Origin: WHSW01 sp036794585 | Lineage (GTDB): Bacteria > Actinomycetota > Thermoleophilia > Solirubrobacterales > 70-9 | Direction of reading: 5' to 3' | Assembly: GCA_036794585.1 (NCBI GenBank) | Contig: DAIRGH010000027.1 | Location: forward strand, 1 to 31,839 | Length of the DNA: 31,839 nt | Shown here: piece by piece, positions 1-6,644 of the stretch | Layout: every line of letters begins with the position of its first letter | How positions within the stretch are numbered: position 1 is the stretch's first letter | The notes under the pieces: generated by a model | The model's database searches: none | The model's input: only the letters and a program-made list of their open reading frames with translations | Told to the model about the DNA's origin: nothing | Translations under genes and position numbers: made by a program

Positions 1-452
1 CGCGCAGCTACGACGTGCGCCGCCTCGGTCGCCGCCTGCGGCCGCTGCTGCCGCTGTTGATGAACTCGGCGCGCGCCCGAGGCGCGATGCTGCGGACCAC
101 GGTCGCACACCCCGAGCGCCTGTCGCGCGCCGAAGCGAAGGCGCTGGTGCTCGACTGGCTCAGCTCGCCCGGCTATGAAGCCGCGAACGCGGAGATGCGC
201 GCGTCTGTGTTCGAGCATCCCGAGCAGGTGACGGTGCCGACCACGATCGCGTGGGGTGAGGAGGACCGGCTCACCAGGCCGCCGCGGCGCGAGCGGATGC
301 CGCCCGGCAGTCGCTACGTCGTGCTCGAGGGCTGCGGGCACACGCCGATGTGGGACGACCCCGACCGGATCGTCGAGCTGCTGCTCGACGCCTCGGCGGA
401 TCACTCCGGCTCGGGTTCCTCCTCGCCCGGCCAGGCGCCGGTCGCCCGGTAG
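1..452 (+). CDS. alpha/beta hydrolase, C-terminal part (5' end outside window)
   Basis: The reading frame is open from base 3, so only the C-terminal ~149 residues are seen. It carries the last two elements of an alpha/beta-hydrolase fold. The stretch 'IAWGEEDRLT' is the strand and loop that hold the catalytic acid (GxxD), and 'LEGCGHTPMWDDP' holds the catalytic His of the triad, followed by the usual C-terminal helix 'DRIVELLL'. The nucleophile elbow lies before the window, so the substrate cannot be inferred; esterases, peroxidases and dehalogenases all share this ending. The tail is Ser/Gly-rich. Its last 52 bases overlap the 3' end of the convergent gene on the other strand. Fold assignment is confident, function is unknown. 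Confidence 0.85.
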   Translation, partial: RSYDVRRLGRRLRPLLPLLMNSARARGAMLRTTVAHPERLSRAEAKALVLDWLSSPGYEAANAEMRASVFEHPEQVTVPTTIAWGEEDRLTRPPRRERMPPGSRYVVLEGCGHTPMWDDPDRIVELLLDASADHSGSGSSSPGQAPVAR

Positions 453-679
453 AAGGCCGTCCGCGAGGCGTGGTCGGCGGCGCCACGGGTGGCGCGAAAG
501 ATCGCGCCCTCCAGTGCCAGCGCCGGGATCAGCTTCGCCCAGCTGACGTCGCGGTGCTCGGAATCCGGGGGCTCCTGGTCGTCGATCACGCCCCAGAGCG
601 CCTCGAACAGCTTCTTGCCGATCAGCCCGGCGATCAGGCCGCCGATGATGCTGAAGGGGATGAAGAGGAGCTTGCCCAT
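401..679 (-). CDS. DUF4235-like small membrane protein
   Basis: A 92-residue protein starting at the ATG at 679. The N-terminus is one hydrophobic helix with glycines ('IPFSIIGGLIAGLIGKK'), followed by 'LFEALWGVIDDQEPPD', a mid-protein segment 'SWAKLIPALALEGAIFRATRGAADHA' whose short form matches the DUF4235 pattern (second amphipathic or membrane segment ending in R..AD), and an acidic tail. DUF4235 proteins are common in actinobacteria and have no known function. The upstream ORF extension is rejected because it would read through the tRNA-Val gene. The 3' end overlaps the convergent hydrolase gene by 52 nt, so either the two mRNAs are antisense over this stretch or one of them is weakly expressed. 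Confidence 0.75.
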   Translation of the reverse strand: MGKLLFIPFSIIGGLIAGLIGKKLFEALWGVIDDQEPPDSEHRDVSWAKLIPALALEGAIFRATRGAADHASRTAFYRATGAWPGEEEPEPE

Positions 680-725
680 CGCCAGCGAGCCTACCCGGGC
701 GGGCCCAGGCTCAACCGCGACCGAG

Positions 726-799
726 TGGGCGGTGCCGGGCTCGAACCGGCGACCTCCTGAATGTAAATCAGGCGCTCTCCCAAACTGAGCTAACCGCCC
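726..799 (-). tRNA. tRNA-Val (anticodon TAC)
   Basis: On the minus strand the 74-nt sequence folds as a full cloverleaf: acceptor GGGCGGT/ACCGCCC with discriminator A, D-arm starting TAGCTCAG, anticodon stem CCTGA/TCAGG around loop TTTACAT (anticodon TAC, reading GUA), and T-loop TTCGAGC. CCA is not encoded (the next bases are CTC). A CACAAT hexamer ends 6 nt before the 5' end and could be the -10 box; this is weak evidence. It shares its upstream region with the divergent L,D-transpeptidase gene. Confidence 0.95.
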
Positions 800-827
800 G
801 CAGGAATTGTGACGGCGTGGGCGCCGG

Positions 828-833
828 TAGGGT
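828..833 (+). promoter_or_regulatory. candidate -10 box TAGGGT
   Basis: TAGGGT lies 9 nt before the ATG at 843. A TTGTGA hexamer at 807-812 is a weak -35 candidate with a short 15-nt spacer. If used, the transcript would begin only 2-3 nt before the start codon, which fits the leaderless pattern seen elsewhere in the window and the lack of a strong Shine-Dalgarno sequence here. Confidence 0.4.
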
Positions 834-842
834 GACCGGTCG

Positions 843-1999
843 ATGGCGGCAGGGCGGCGTGGCGCAGGGAGGTGGCCGGCGGCGGGGCTGATCGCCGCGG
901 CGCTGCTCGGCGCCGGATGCGGCGACGACGCGCCGCAGACGACCGAGCCGACGACAACCAGCGGCGCGCCTGTGGCCGGGACCGAGAGCGAGCCCGCAGC
1001 TTCGCCCGACGACGGCGCGGTCGAGCTGTACTTCACCAGCGGCGAGCAGTTCGACAGGGTCAAGACCGAGCTGCCGGAGGGAGGCTCGGAGGTCGAGCAG
1101 GCGGCGCGGGCGCTGGTCGCGGGACCGGGCAAGCGCGATGCCGAGGCTCAGACCCAGATCCCCGATGGGGTCGCGGTCGAGGACGTGAGCGTCTCGGACG
1201 ACGGCACCGCGCTGGTCGAGGTCTCGCCCAACTTCCTCAAGGGGGTTCCAGCTCAGGCGGCCGAGCGCAGCGACGCCGAGGAAGCCGAGCTGAGTGCCCG
1301 GCTCGGGCAGATGACCTACACGCTGACCCAGTTCGAGCGCGTCGAGCAGACGAAGGTCGTCGCCGGGGGCATCGCGGTGGAGCCGGCGTTGGAACGCAGC
1401 GACTACCGCCCGCCGGAGCAGGGCCCGGAGCGCAGGGTGCGCCCGAAGGGACCGAAGAGCACCTCGACCAAGCAGCTTCAGCAGCGGCTGGCGAAGCTCG
1501 GCTACCTGCCGCCGGGCGCCGTCGACGGCGTCGACGGCTACCGCACCCAGCAGGCGGTGATCGCGTTTCAGTCGTGGGAAGGCCTGGAGCGAGATGGGGT
1601 CGTCGGGCCGCTGACCATGGCGGCGCTGGCAGACGCCGAGCGCCCGAAGCCACAACGTGGCGGGCCGGACCGCCGGATCGAGGTCTACCGAGCCAAGGGA
1701 GTCGCGCTGCTGGTCACCCACGGAAACACGCGCCGCGCGATTCACGTCTCCACGGGCGGACCCGGCAACGAGACGCCAGCCGGGACGTTCGAGGTTTTTC
1801 GCAAGGAGCTGCGCTCGTGGTCGGTGCCGTTCAGCGTCTGGCTGCCGTACGCCTCCTACTTCAACCAGGGGATCGCCTTTCACGAGTACCCCGACGTCCC
1901 GACCTTCCCCGCCTCGCACGGGTGCGTGCGCGTCCCGGCGCCCGAGGCCGAGGGCGTCACCGGTTCGCAAAGGTCGGGACCGTCGTAGTCGTGATTTGA
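843..1999 (+). pseudogene. GerMN / peptidoglycan-binding / L,D-transpeptidase lipoprotein, frameshifted near its 3' end
   Basis: The uninterrupted frame runs 843-1988 (381 aa). An N-terminal signal ends in a lipobox LGAG-Cys26, so it is probably a lipoprotein facing the wall. A GerMN domain (about residues 58-175) is followed by a peptidoglycan-binding three-helix domain (about 200-265, 'LQQRLAKLGYLPPGAVDGVDG') and a YkuD L,D-transpeptidase domain with His347 and SHGCVR (His359, catalytic Cys361, Arg363). L,D-transpeptidases make 3-3 cross-links in peptidoglycan. After Val372 the frame gives an unrelated tail (TGSQRSGPS). The +1-shifted frame from 1959 onward reads RFAKVGTVVVVI then TGA at 1997-1999, which is the usual last strand of this domain. 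A single missing base between 1958 and 1959 (TAC written as AC) would restore a 385-residue protein. It may be a sequencing deletion or a true mutation; the active-site residues precede the break. Confidence 0.85.
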
Positions 2000-2012
2000 T
2001 TCAGGCTCACGG

Positions 2013-3119
2013 ATGAAGATTCGCGCCGCAGTTCTGGAGGAGTTCGGCAAGCCGCTGGCCGTGCAGGAGCTCGAGCTGGACGAGCCGAAGGCGGGCGAAG
2101 TGCTCGTCCGGCTGGTCGCCTGCGGCGTCTGCCACACCGACCTCTACACCGCCTCGGGCGCCGATCCGTCGGGCTACTCACCGACGGTGCTCGGACACGA
2201 GGGCGCGGGGGTGGTCGAGGCGGTCGGTCCCGACGTCACCATGGTCGAACAGGGCGACCACGTCGTCACCCTGTTCTCGCCCCAGTGCGGCAAGTGCGAG
2301 CACTGCCGCGACCCGCGCACCAACCTCTGCATGGCGATCCGCGAGCAGCAGAACAAGGGCTACCTCCCCGACGGCACCACCCGGCTGCGGCGCGACGGCG
2401 AGGAGATCCGCCACTTCATGGGCACCTCGACCTTCGCCGAGTACACGGTGATGCCCGAGATCGCGCTCGCGAAGGTCAACCCGGAGGCGCCGATGGACCG
2501 AGCGTGCCTGTTCGCCTGCGGGCTGTCAACCGGCCTCGGCGCGGCGATCAACACAGCCAAGGTCCAGCCCGGCTCGACCTGCGTCGTCTTCGGCGCTGGC
2601 ATGGTCGGCCTCGGTGCGGTCGCCGGGTGCCGGCTGCAGGGAGCCGAGCGGATCGTCTGCGTCGACCTGTCCGAGGACCGCCTGGAGCTGGCGCGCGGCC
2701 AGGGTGCGACCGAGACCATGATCGGCGGCGAGGGCACGGTCGAGAAGATCCTCGAGAGCACCGGCGGCTTCGGCGCCGACTACACGTTCGAGGCGACCGG
2801 CAACGTCGCGGTGATGCGCCAGGCCGTCGAGTCCGCGCGGATGGCGTGGGGCCTCGCGACGGTCGCGGGCGTGGCCGGCAAGGGCGAGACGCTCGACGTC
2901 ATCCCACGCTTCCTGATCACGGGCAGGCGGATCGCCGGCTCGTCGTTCGGCGGCGTCAAGGGCCGTGAGGGCGTGCCGCAGCTCGTCGACCGCTACCTCG
3001 CCGGCGAGATCGACGTCGACCCGTTCATCTCGCACCGGATCACCCTCGACGACGTCAACCGCGGCTTCGAGCTGATGGAGGCCCAGGACGGGATCCGCTC
3101 GGTGATCGAGTTCAAGTAG
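2013..3119 (+). CDS. zinc-dependent alcohol dehydrogenase, S-(hydroxymethyl)mycothiol dehydrogenase-like
   Basis: A 368-residue medium-chain dehydrogenase of normal length. Catalytic zinc ligands are Cys40 (CGVCHTD), His61-Glu62 (GHE) and Cys169 (FACGLSTG). The structural zinc site is Cys92, Cys95, Cys98 and Cys106. The nucleotide site GAGMVG (194-199), followed by Asp218 at the end of the second strand, points to NAD rather than NADP. Overall it resembles class III-type formaldehyde dehydrogenases. The following gene is a metallo-beta-lactamase-fold hydrolase, the same order as the mycobacterial mscR (Rv2259)-Rv2260 pair, so I infer oxidation of a thiol-formaldehyde adduct (mycothiol or another thiol). 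Other alcohols remain possible from sequence alone. The start at 2013 has no clear Shine-Dalgarno; the upstream transpeptidase ends 13 nt before. Confidence 0.85.
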   Translation: MKIRAAVLEEFGKPLAVQELELDEPKAGEVLVRLVACGVCHTDLYTASGADPSGYSPTVLGHEGAGVVEAVGPDVTMVEQGDHVVTLFSPQCGKCEHCRDPRTNLCMAIREQQNKGYLPDGTTRLRRDGEEIRHFMGTSTFAEYTVMPEIALAKVNPEAPMDRACLFACGLSTGLGAAINTAKVQPGSTCVVFGAGMVGLGAVAGCRLQGAERIVCVDLSEDRLELARGQGATETMIGGEGTVEKILESTGGFGADYTFEATGNVAVMRQAVESARMAWGLATVAGVAGKGETLDVIPRFLITGRRIAGSSFGGVKGREGVPQLVDRYLAGEIDVDPFISHRITLDDVNRGFELMEAQDGIRSVIEFK

Positions 3120-3135
3120 GCGGAGGACCGAGCGC

Positions 3136-3900
3136 TTGATCCTGCAGCGAGTCGAGCAGGCCGATTGGCTCTCGAACGCCTACCTGATCGTTGACGAGCC
3201 CGGCGGCCACGGGGTGCTGGTCGACTCCAACTCGGTCACCGAGCCGCTGGTCGAGCGCGTGGAGCGCGAGGGGACCGAGATCACCCACGTCCTGCTCACC
3301 CACCATCACTACGACCACGTGGTCGGCGCGCGCAAGCTCGCCGACCACTTCGGGGTCCCGATCTTCGCCCACCAGCTCGCCGACGAGCTGATCGACGACA
3401 AGGTCGACTTCGCCATCGCCGACGGCGACGTGATCGAAAGCGGCGACTTGAAGATCGAGGTGATGCACACCCCGGGCCACTGCGCCGACCACCTCGCGCT
3501 GGTCTTCGACGGCAGCGATTGCCTGACCGCGGACGTGCTCTTCAAGGGCACGGTCGGCGGCACCCGTGCCCCCGGGGCGACCGGCTTTACGGACCTGAAG
3601 TCGTCGGTGATGGACAAGCTGATGAAGCTGCCGCCCGAGACGCGCGTCCATCCCGGACACCGCGGGCCCTCGACGATCGGCGAGGAGTGGGAGCAGAACC
3701 CGTTCGTCCGCGTCTGGCGCGGCCTCGACGAGGAGGGCTCTGAGCCCTGCACCATCGGGCCGGCCGAGGCCGAGGAGCGCGAGCCGGCGACGCTCGTCCT
3801 CTGGGCGCCCGACTACGACGGCGGCAACAAGGCATGGGTGCGCTTCGAGTCGGGCGAGGACGCGATCGTCGGCGGCTCGCAGGTGAAGCGCGGCGGGTAG
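3136..3900 (+). CDS. metallo-beta-lactamase-fold hydrolase
   Basis: A 254-residue MBL-fold protein with a TTG start supported by GGAGG at 3122-3126, 9 nt upstream. The metal motif HxHxDH is His56, His58, Asp60 and His61 (THHHYDH), followed by 'HTPGHCADH' with the third-motif His, an Asp in 'LTADVLF' and 'HPGH' near residue 173. This arrangement matches glyoxalase II-like thioesterases. It is 16 nt downstream of the dehydrogenase and almost certainly cotranscribed. In the mycobacterial counterpart the hydrolase accompanies formaldehyde oxidation, so hydrolysis of the S-formyl thiol product is a reasonable inference but is not shown by the sequence. The C-terminal ~60 residues are acidic and not recognised. 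Confidence 0.85.
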   Translation: MILQRVEQADWLSNAYLIVDEPGGHGVLVDSNSVTEPLVERVEREGTEITHVLLTHHHYDHVVGARKLADHFGVPIFAHQLADELIDDKVDFAIADGDVIESGDLKIEVMHTPGHCADHLALVFDGSDCLTADVLFKGTVGGTRAPGATGFTDLKSSVMDKLMKLPPETRVHPGHRGPSTIGEEWEQNPFVRVWRGLDEEGSEPCTIGPAEAEEREPATLVLWAPDYDGGNKAWVRFESGEDAIVGGSQVKRGG

Positions 3901-3909
3901 CGCGGCAGG

Positions 3910-4833
3910 TCAGCGATCCCAGCGCTTGTACGCGGAGACCGAGTAGGCCTCGCGGCGCGCGAGCAGGATCGGGTCGTCGGAGAGCTCGACGCCGTCGACG
4001 ATCCGGTTCGGGTCGAAGACGTCGATGTGGCCGTCGCGTTCGGGATCGTCGACCAGCTCGGTGATCTCCAGCCGCCCGGCGGGGAGCAGAGTGCTCTCGT
4101 CCGGCCACTCCTGCGTCGGGTCGTCGAGGGCATCACCTTCGCCGGCCAGCTGAAGCTCGAACGCAAAGCCGATCACCCCTGACGAGAGGCGCTCGGCGAG
4201 CTCGTCGTGCAGGTAGTCGCGGCCGAGCGCGCGGGCGTCGTCGTCGGGGAGCCGCTGCTCGCCCGCGTCGGGGGCAAAGCGCCAGCGGACCCAGGTCCGG
4301 TTGTCGTCGGAGTCGACGAGGGCGAAGAAGTGTGGCGAGTAGTAGGGCGCCGTCGCGAAGCTCGCGAGCGGCTCCTTCATCAGTACCGCCGCGATCGCCG
4401 GCTGGGCCTCGGGGCGCTCGCCGAGGAAGGCGCCCAGCTTCTCCATGTCGGGTTGGCCGGTCTCGGGGTCGGGGCGTCGCAGCCGCAGCAGCTCGAGGAA
4501 CTCCTCGGACGTGCGCGTCGCGAACGTGGGAACGGTGGTGGTGAGGATGTCGGTCTCGCCGCCGTCCCAGCGAAGCTTCACCGCCATGCCGCGGCCGTCA
4601 CGGGCGGCGTCGTTTGCCTGGGGGTCGCCGCTGGCGTTGGAGAAGCGGACGAGCGCCTCGACCGGCTCGCCCGACAGGTGCCTGGCGCGGCTCAGCCGGG
4701 CGGCCTCGGCGTTGCCGGTGAACGTCCCGCGCGCCCAGCTCCCCTTCGCGTGGAAGGCCCGGTGACCCTCGTGTGACCCATAAATGGCGTTCGCCGCCTC
4801 GACCAGCTGCTCGTGGAGGTCGCCCTCGGGCAT
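3910..4833 (-). CDS. catalase-related heme peroxidase
   Basis: A 307-residue protein from the ATG at 4833, the size of the small catalase-like peroxidases (SrpA/KpcA type) rather than of full catalases. 'RAFHAKGSWARGTF' holds the distal heme His28, and 'VRFSNASGDP...ARDGRGMAVK' matches the catalase core. The position that carries Asn in true catalases (NNTPVFF) reads TTTVPTF. The C-terminal 'DPNRIVDGVELSDDP' and 'LLARREAYSVSAYKR' match the end of the family and contain the probable proximal heme Tyr. It probably uses peroxide to oxidise an organic substrate; no partner is visible. It diverges from the SDR gene through a 27-bp gap with overlapping promoters. The stop at 3910 lies 10 nt from the convergent MBL gene. 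Confidence 0.88.
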   Translation of the reverse strand: MPEGDLHEQLVEAANAIYGSHEGHRAFHAKGSWARGTFTGNAEAARLSRARHLSGEPVEALVRFSNASGDPQANDAARDGRGMAVKLRWDGGETDILTTTVPTFATRTSEEFLELLRLRRPDPETGQPDMEKLGAFLGERPEAQPAIAAVLMKEPLASFATAPYYSPHFFALVDSDDNRTWVRWRFAPDAGEQRLPDDDARALGRDYLHDELAERLSSGVIGFAFELQLAGEGDALDDPTQEWPDESTLLPAGRLEITELVDDPERDGHIDVFDPNRIVDGVELSDDPILLARREAYSVSAYKRWDR

Positions 4834-4843
4834 CGCTGCGGCA

Positions 4844-4853
4844 ACCCTATCCT
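4844..4853. promoter_or_regulatory. candidate divergent promoter with overlapping -10 boxes
   Basis: ACCCTATCCT gives TATCCT on the plus strand (4848-4853, 7 nt before the SDR ATG at 4861) and TAGGGT on the minus strand (4849-4844, 10 nt before the catalase-like ATG at 4833). The two hexamers share the bases TA at 4848-4849, so only one direction could be opened at a time. No good -35 is seen for either. The same layout recurs at 22862-22871. Confidence 0.5.
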
Positions 4854-4860
4854 CCTGCCG

Positions 4861-5616
4861 ATGGATCTCGGGATCGACGGGCGGGTCGCGCTGGTGATGG
4901 GCGCCAGCAAGGGCATCGGCCGCGGCATCGCCGAGGCGCTGGCGCGCGAGGGTGCGAAGGTCGCGCTGGCCAGCCGCTCGGAGGAGCGCTGCGAGGAGGC
5001 GGCTGCCGAGATCGAGGGGGAGGCGCACGGCTTCGCGGCCGACACCTCCGACCTCGAGCGGATGGCCGCGCTTCCCGGCGAGGTCGCCGAGGCGCTGGGT
5101 GGGCCGGTCGAGGTTCTGGTCACCAACACCGGCGGTCCGCCGCTCGGCATGGCGCTCGACGCCGACCTGGATGCGTGGCGCGAGGCGTACGACAACCTCG
5201 TGCTGGCGCCGCGGGTGCTGATCGAGGCCGTGCTGCCGGGCATGCGCGAGCGCGGCTGGGGGCGGATCGTCAACGTCGGCTCCAGCTCGACCGAGGAACC
5301 GATCCCGGGGCTGGCGCTGTCGAACGCGCACCGCCGGGCCCTGGTGGGCTTCCTGAAGACGCTTTCGCGCGAGGTCGCCGGCGACGGGATCACGGTCAAC
5401 GACGTCGCCACCGGCCGCTTCGCCACCGATCGCCTGGCGGCCAACTGGGGCAGCCGCGAGGAGATGGAGCGCGGGGCCGTCGAGGGAATCCCGGCGGGTC
5501 GGCTGGGGCGGCCCGAGGAATACGGAGACCTGGTCGCGTTCCTGGCGTCCGAGCGCGCCGCCTACGTCACGGGGACGTCGATTCCGATCGACGGGGGCCT
5601 GCTGCACTCGATCTGA
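4861..5616 (+). CDS. SDR-family oxidoreductase with substituted YxxxK motif
   Basis: A 251-residue short-chain dehydrogenase/reductase. The start at 4861 is preferred over the upstream in-frame start at 4813, because it places the first beta strand at the usual distance and sits 7 nt after TATCCT. The cofactor motif is GASKGIG (Gly14, Gly18, Gly20). The usual NNAG is replaced by NTGG, and the catalytic S...YxxxK is replaced: Ser141 is kept, but the Tyr and Lys positions read Ser154 and Arg158 ('LALSNAHRR'). The C-terminal 'GTSIPIDGG' is normal. A subfamily of FabG-like SDRs shares the 'P-I-x-x-L-x-L-S-N' form, so this looks inherited rather than damaged, but classical reduction chemistry is doubtful. 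Its last 50 nt overlap the convergent lgt gene. Confidence 0.85.
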   Translation: MDLGIDGRVALVMGASKGIGRGIAEALAREGAKVALASRSEERCEEAAAEIEGEAHGFAADTSDLERMAALPGEVAEALGGPVEVLVTNTGGPPLGMALDADLDAWREAYDNLVLAPRVLIEAVLPGMRERGWGRIVNVGSSSTEEPIPGLALSNAHRRALVGFLKTLSREVAGDGITVNDVATGRFATDRLAANWGSREEMERGAVEGIPAGRLGRPEEYGDLVAFLASERAAYVTGTSIPIDGGLLHSI

Positions 5617-6355
5617 GCCCGCCGTTGCGCGCCGCCGAGAGCAGCCAGAAGCCGCCGGCCAGAATCATCGCGACGCTCAACAGCTGGGCCTGGGTGAGGC
5701 CGAGTGCGACGTCTTCGTTGCGGCGGATGAACTCGACCAGGAACCGCTCGGCCCCGGCGAGCGCGAGGTAGAGCGCGAACAGCAGCCCCGGGCGCAAGGC
5801 GTCGCGCAGCCGCCACAGCGCATAGGTCACCAGGCACATCGCGAGCGTCTCGTAGATCGGCGTCGGGTGGACCGTCTCGGTGGTCGGGACGGTGCCCTCG
5901 GGATAGGCCATCGCCCAGGGGCCGTCCCAGGGCTGGCCGTAGTCGCCGTCGCCGGAGAGCTGGCAGCCGATCCTGCCGACCGCGTAGCCGATCGCGAGCG
6001 CGGGGGCGCAGAGGTCGAGCAGGGCGACGTTGAGCATGCCGCGCCAGCGCGCCCACAGGATGACGGCGATCGCCCCACCGACCACGCCGCCGTACCAGAT
6101 CAGCCCAGAGCCGGAGAAGATGTTTCCGAGCAGGTCGTCGGAGACCTCGTCCCAGTTCTCGAGGATGAAGTTCAGCCGCGAGCCGACCACACCGCCGATC
6201 AGCCCGGCGAAGATCAGCTCATAGGCCCAGTCGACCGGCTTGTCCAGCTCTCGCAGCCGCTTCGCGACCAGCGCGCCCGCGGCGACGAACCCGAGCGCGA
6301 ACATGATCCCGAAGGTCTGCAGTGTCAGCGGCCCGAGATCGATCTCCGGTTGCAT
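5567..6355 (-). CDS. lgt: prolipoprotein diacylglyceryl transferase
   Basis: A 262-residue, seven-helix membrane protein. Lgt moves diacylglyceryl from phosphatidylglycerol to the lipobox Cys of prolipoproteins. Family landmarks are present in order: N-terminal 'LGPLTLQTFGIMFALG', 'GLIGGVVGSRL', 'SGSGLIWYGGVVGG', the signature region 'GRIGCQLSGDGDYG' (GRIGNF-type motif with Cys-Gln in place of Asn-Phe), 'HPTPIYE' and 'RFLVEFIRRNED'. The Lgt His of E. coli (SFHGG) is Tyr here (WYGG). The C-terminal ~16 residues are polar, and the codons for them overlap the 3' end of the SDR gene. The window also holds a likely substrate, the lipoprotein at 843. Confidence 0.93.
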   Translation of the reverse strand: MQPEIDLGPLTLQTFGIMFALGFVAAGALVAKRLRELDKPVDWAYELIFAGLIGGVVGSRLNFILENWDEVSDDLLGNIFSGSGLIWYGGVVGGAIAVILWARWRGMLNVALLDLCAPALAIGYAVGRIGCQLSGDGDYGQPWDGPWAMAYPEGTVPTTETVHPTPIYETLAMCLVTYALWRLRDALRPGLLFALYLALAGAERFLVEFIRRNEDVALGLTQAQLLSVAMILAGGFWLLSAARNGGLRSSAAGPRRSESTSP

Positions 6356-6400
6356 CGGCGCGGGACCTTAGCCCGCCGCCGCGGCGGTAGATCGACGAGT

Positions 6401-6435
6401 GGCGAGTTTGCCGTCTATATGGCGGCAAACTCGCC
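6401..6435. repeat. perfect 13-bp inverted repeat
   Basis: GGCGAGTTTGCCG (6401-6413) and its exact complement CGGCAAACTCGCC (6423-6435) flank a 9-nt loop. It lies between lgt and tRNA-Glu, both on the minus strand, so it would form the hairpin just after the tRNA and before lgt. On the plus strand it is followed by TTT, on the minus strand by no T-run, so it is at best an imperfect terminator. It could also be a processing site, an operator or a dispersed palindromic element. Confidence 0.6.
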
Positions 6436-6452
6436 TTTCGCCCCACGGGCTA

Positions 6453-6524
6453 TAGCCCCGGCGGGAGTCGAACCCGCGCTACCAGGTTGAAAACCTGACG
6501 TGCTAACCGTTACACCACGGGGCC
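6453..6524 (-). tRNA. tRNA-Glu (anticodon TTC)
   Basis: The 72-nt minus-strand sequence forms a cloverleaf: acceptor GGCCCCG/CGGGGCT (first pair G-U) with discriminator A, D-arm GTGT/GCAC, anticodon stem TCAGG/CCTGG around TTTTCAA (anticodon TTC, reading GAA/GAG), and T-arm GCGGG TTCGACT CCCGC. CCA is not encoded. A TACACT hexamer 10 nt upstream on the minus strand could be its -10 box. Confidence 0.94.
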
Positions 6525-6570
6525 CTCGCCGGGCAGTGTAGGGGCGCCAAGCAGCCCGATTCGGGAGGGG

Positions 6571-6598
6571 TTGACTCCGTGTTTTTCGCGGATAGGGT
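6571..6598 (+). promoter_or_regulatory. candidate promoter TTGACT-N16-TAGGGT
   Basis: TTGACT (6571-6576) and TAGGGT (6593-6598) are separated by 16 nt, the best -35/-10 pair in the window. An 11-nt palindrome CCCGATTCGGG (6555-6565) sits just upstream and could be an operator. Transcription would start near 6605 and give a leader of about 40 nt with a strong Shine-Dalgarno before the ATG at 6645. Confidence 0.6.
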
Positions 6599-6644
6599 GG
6601 CGCCAGGACTCAGGAGCGAGTCCGACGCGTTATCGGAGGGAGAA

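Noticed and set aside
726..799. tRNA-Val and tRNA-Glu considered as integration sites for mobile elements
   Set aside because: No integrase, no direct repeat of a tRNA end and no change in composition is seen near either tRNA.
768..1970. Minus-strand open frame of 400 codons opposite the L,D-transpeptidase gene
   Set aside because: It runs into the tRNA-Val gene and lacks any motif; the plus strand has a lipobox and SHGCVR.
6579..6644. Earlier GTG start (6579) for the secreted repeat protein
   Set aside because: It lies between the -35 and -10 boxes, and the ATG at 6645 has a strong Shine-Dalgarno and a proper signal peptide.
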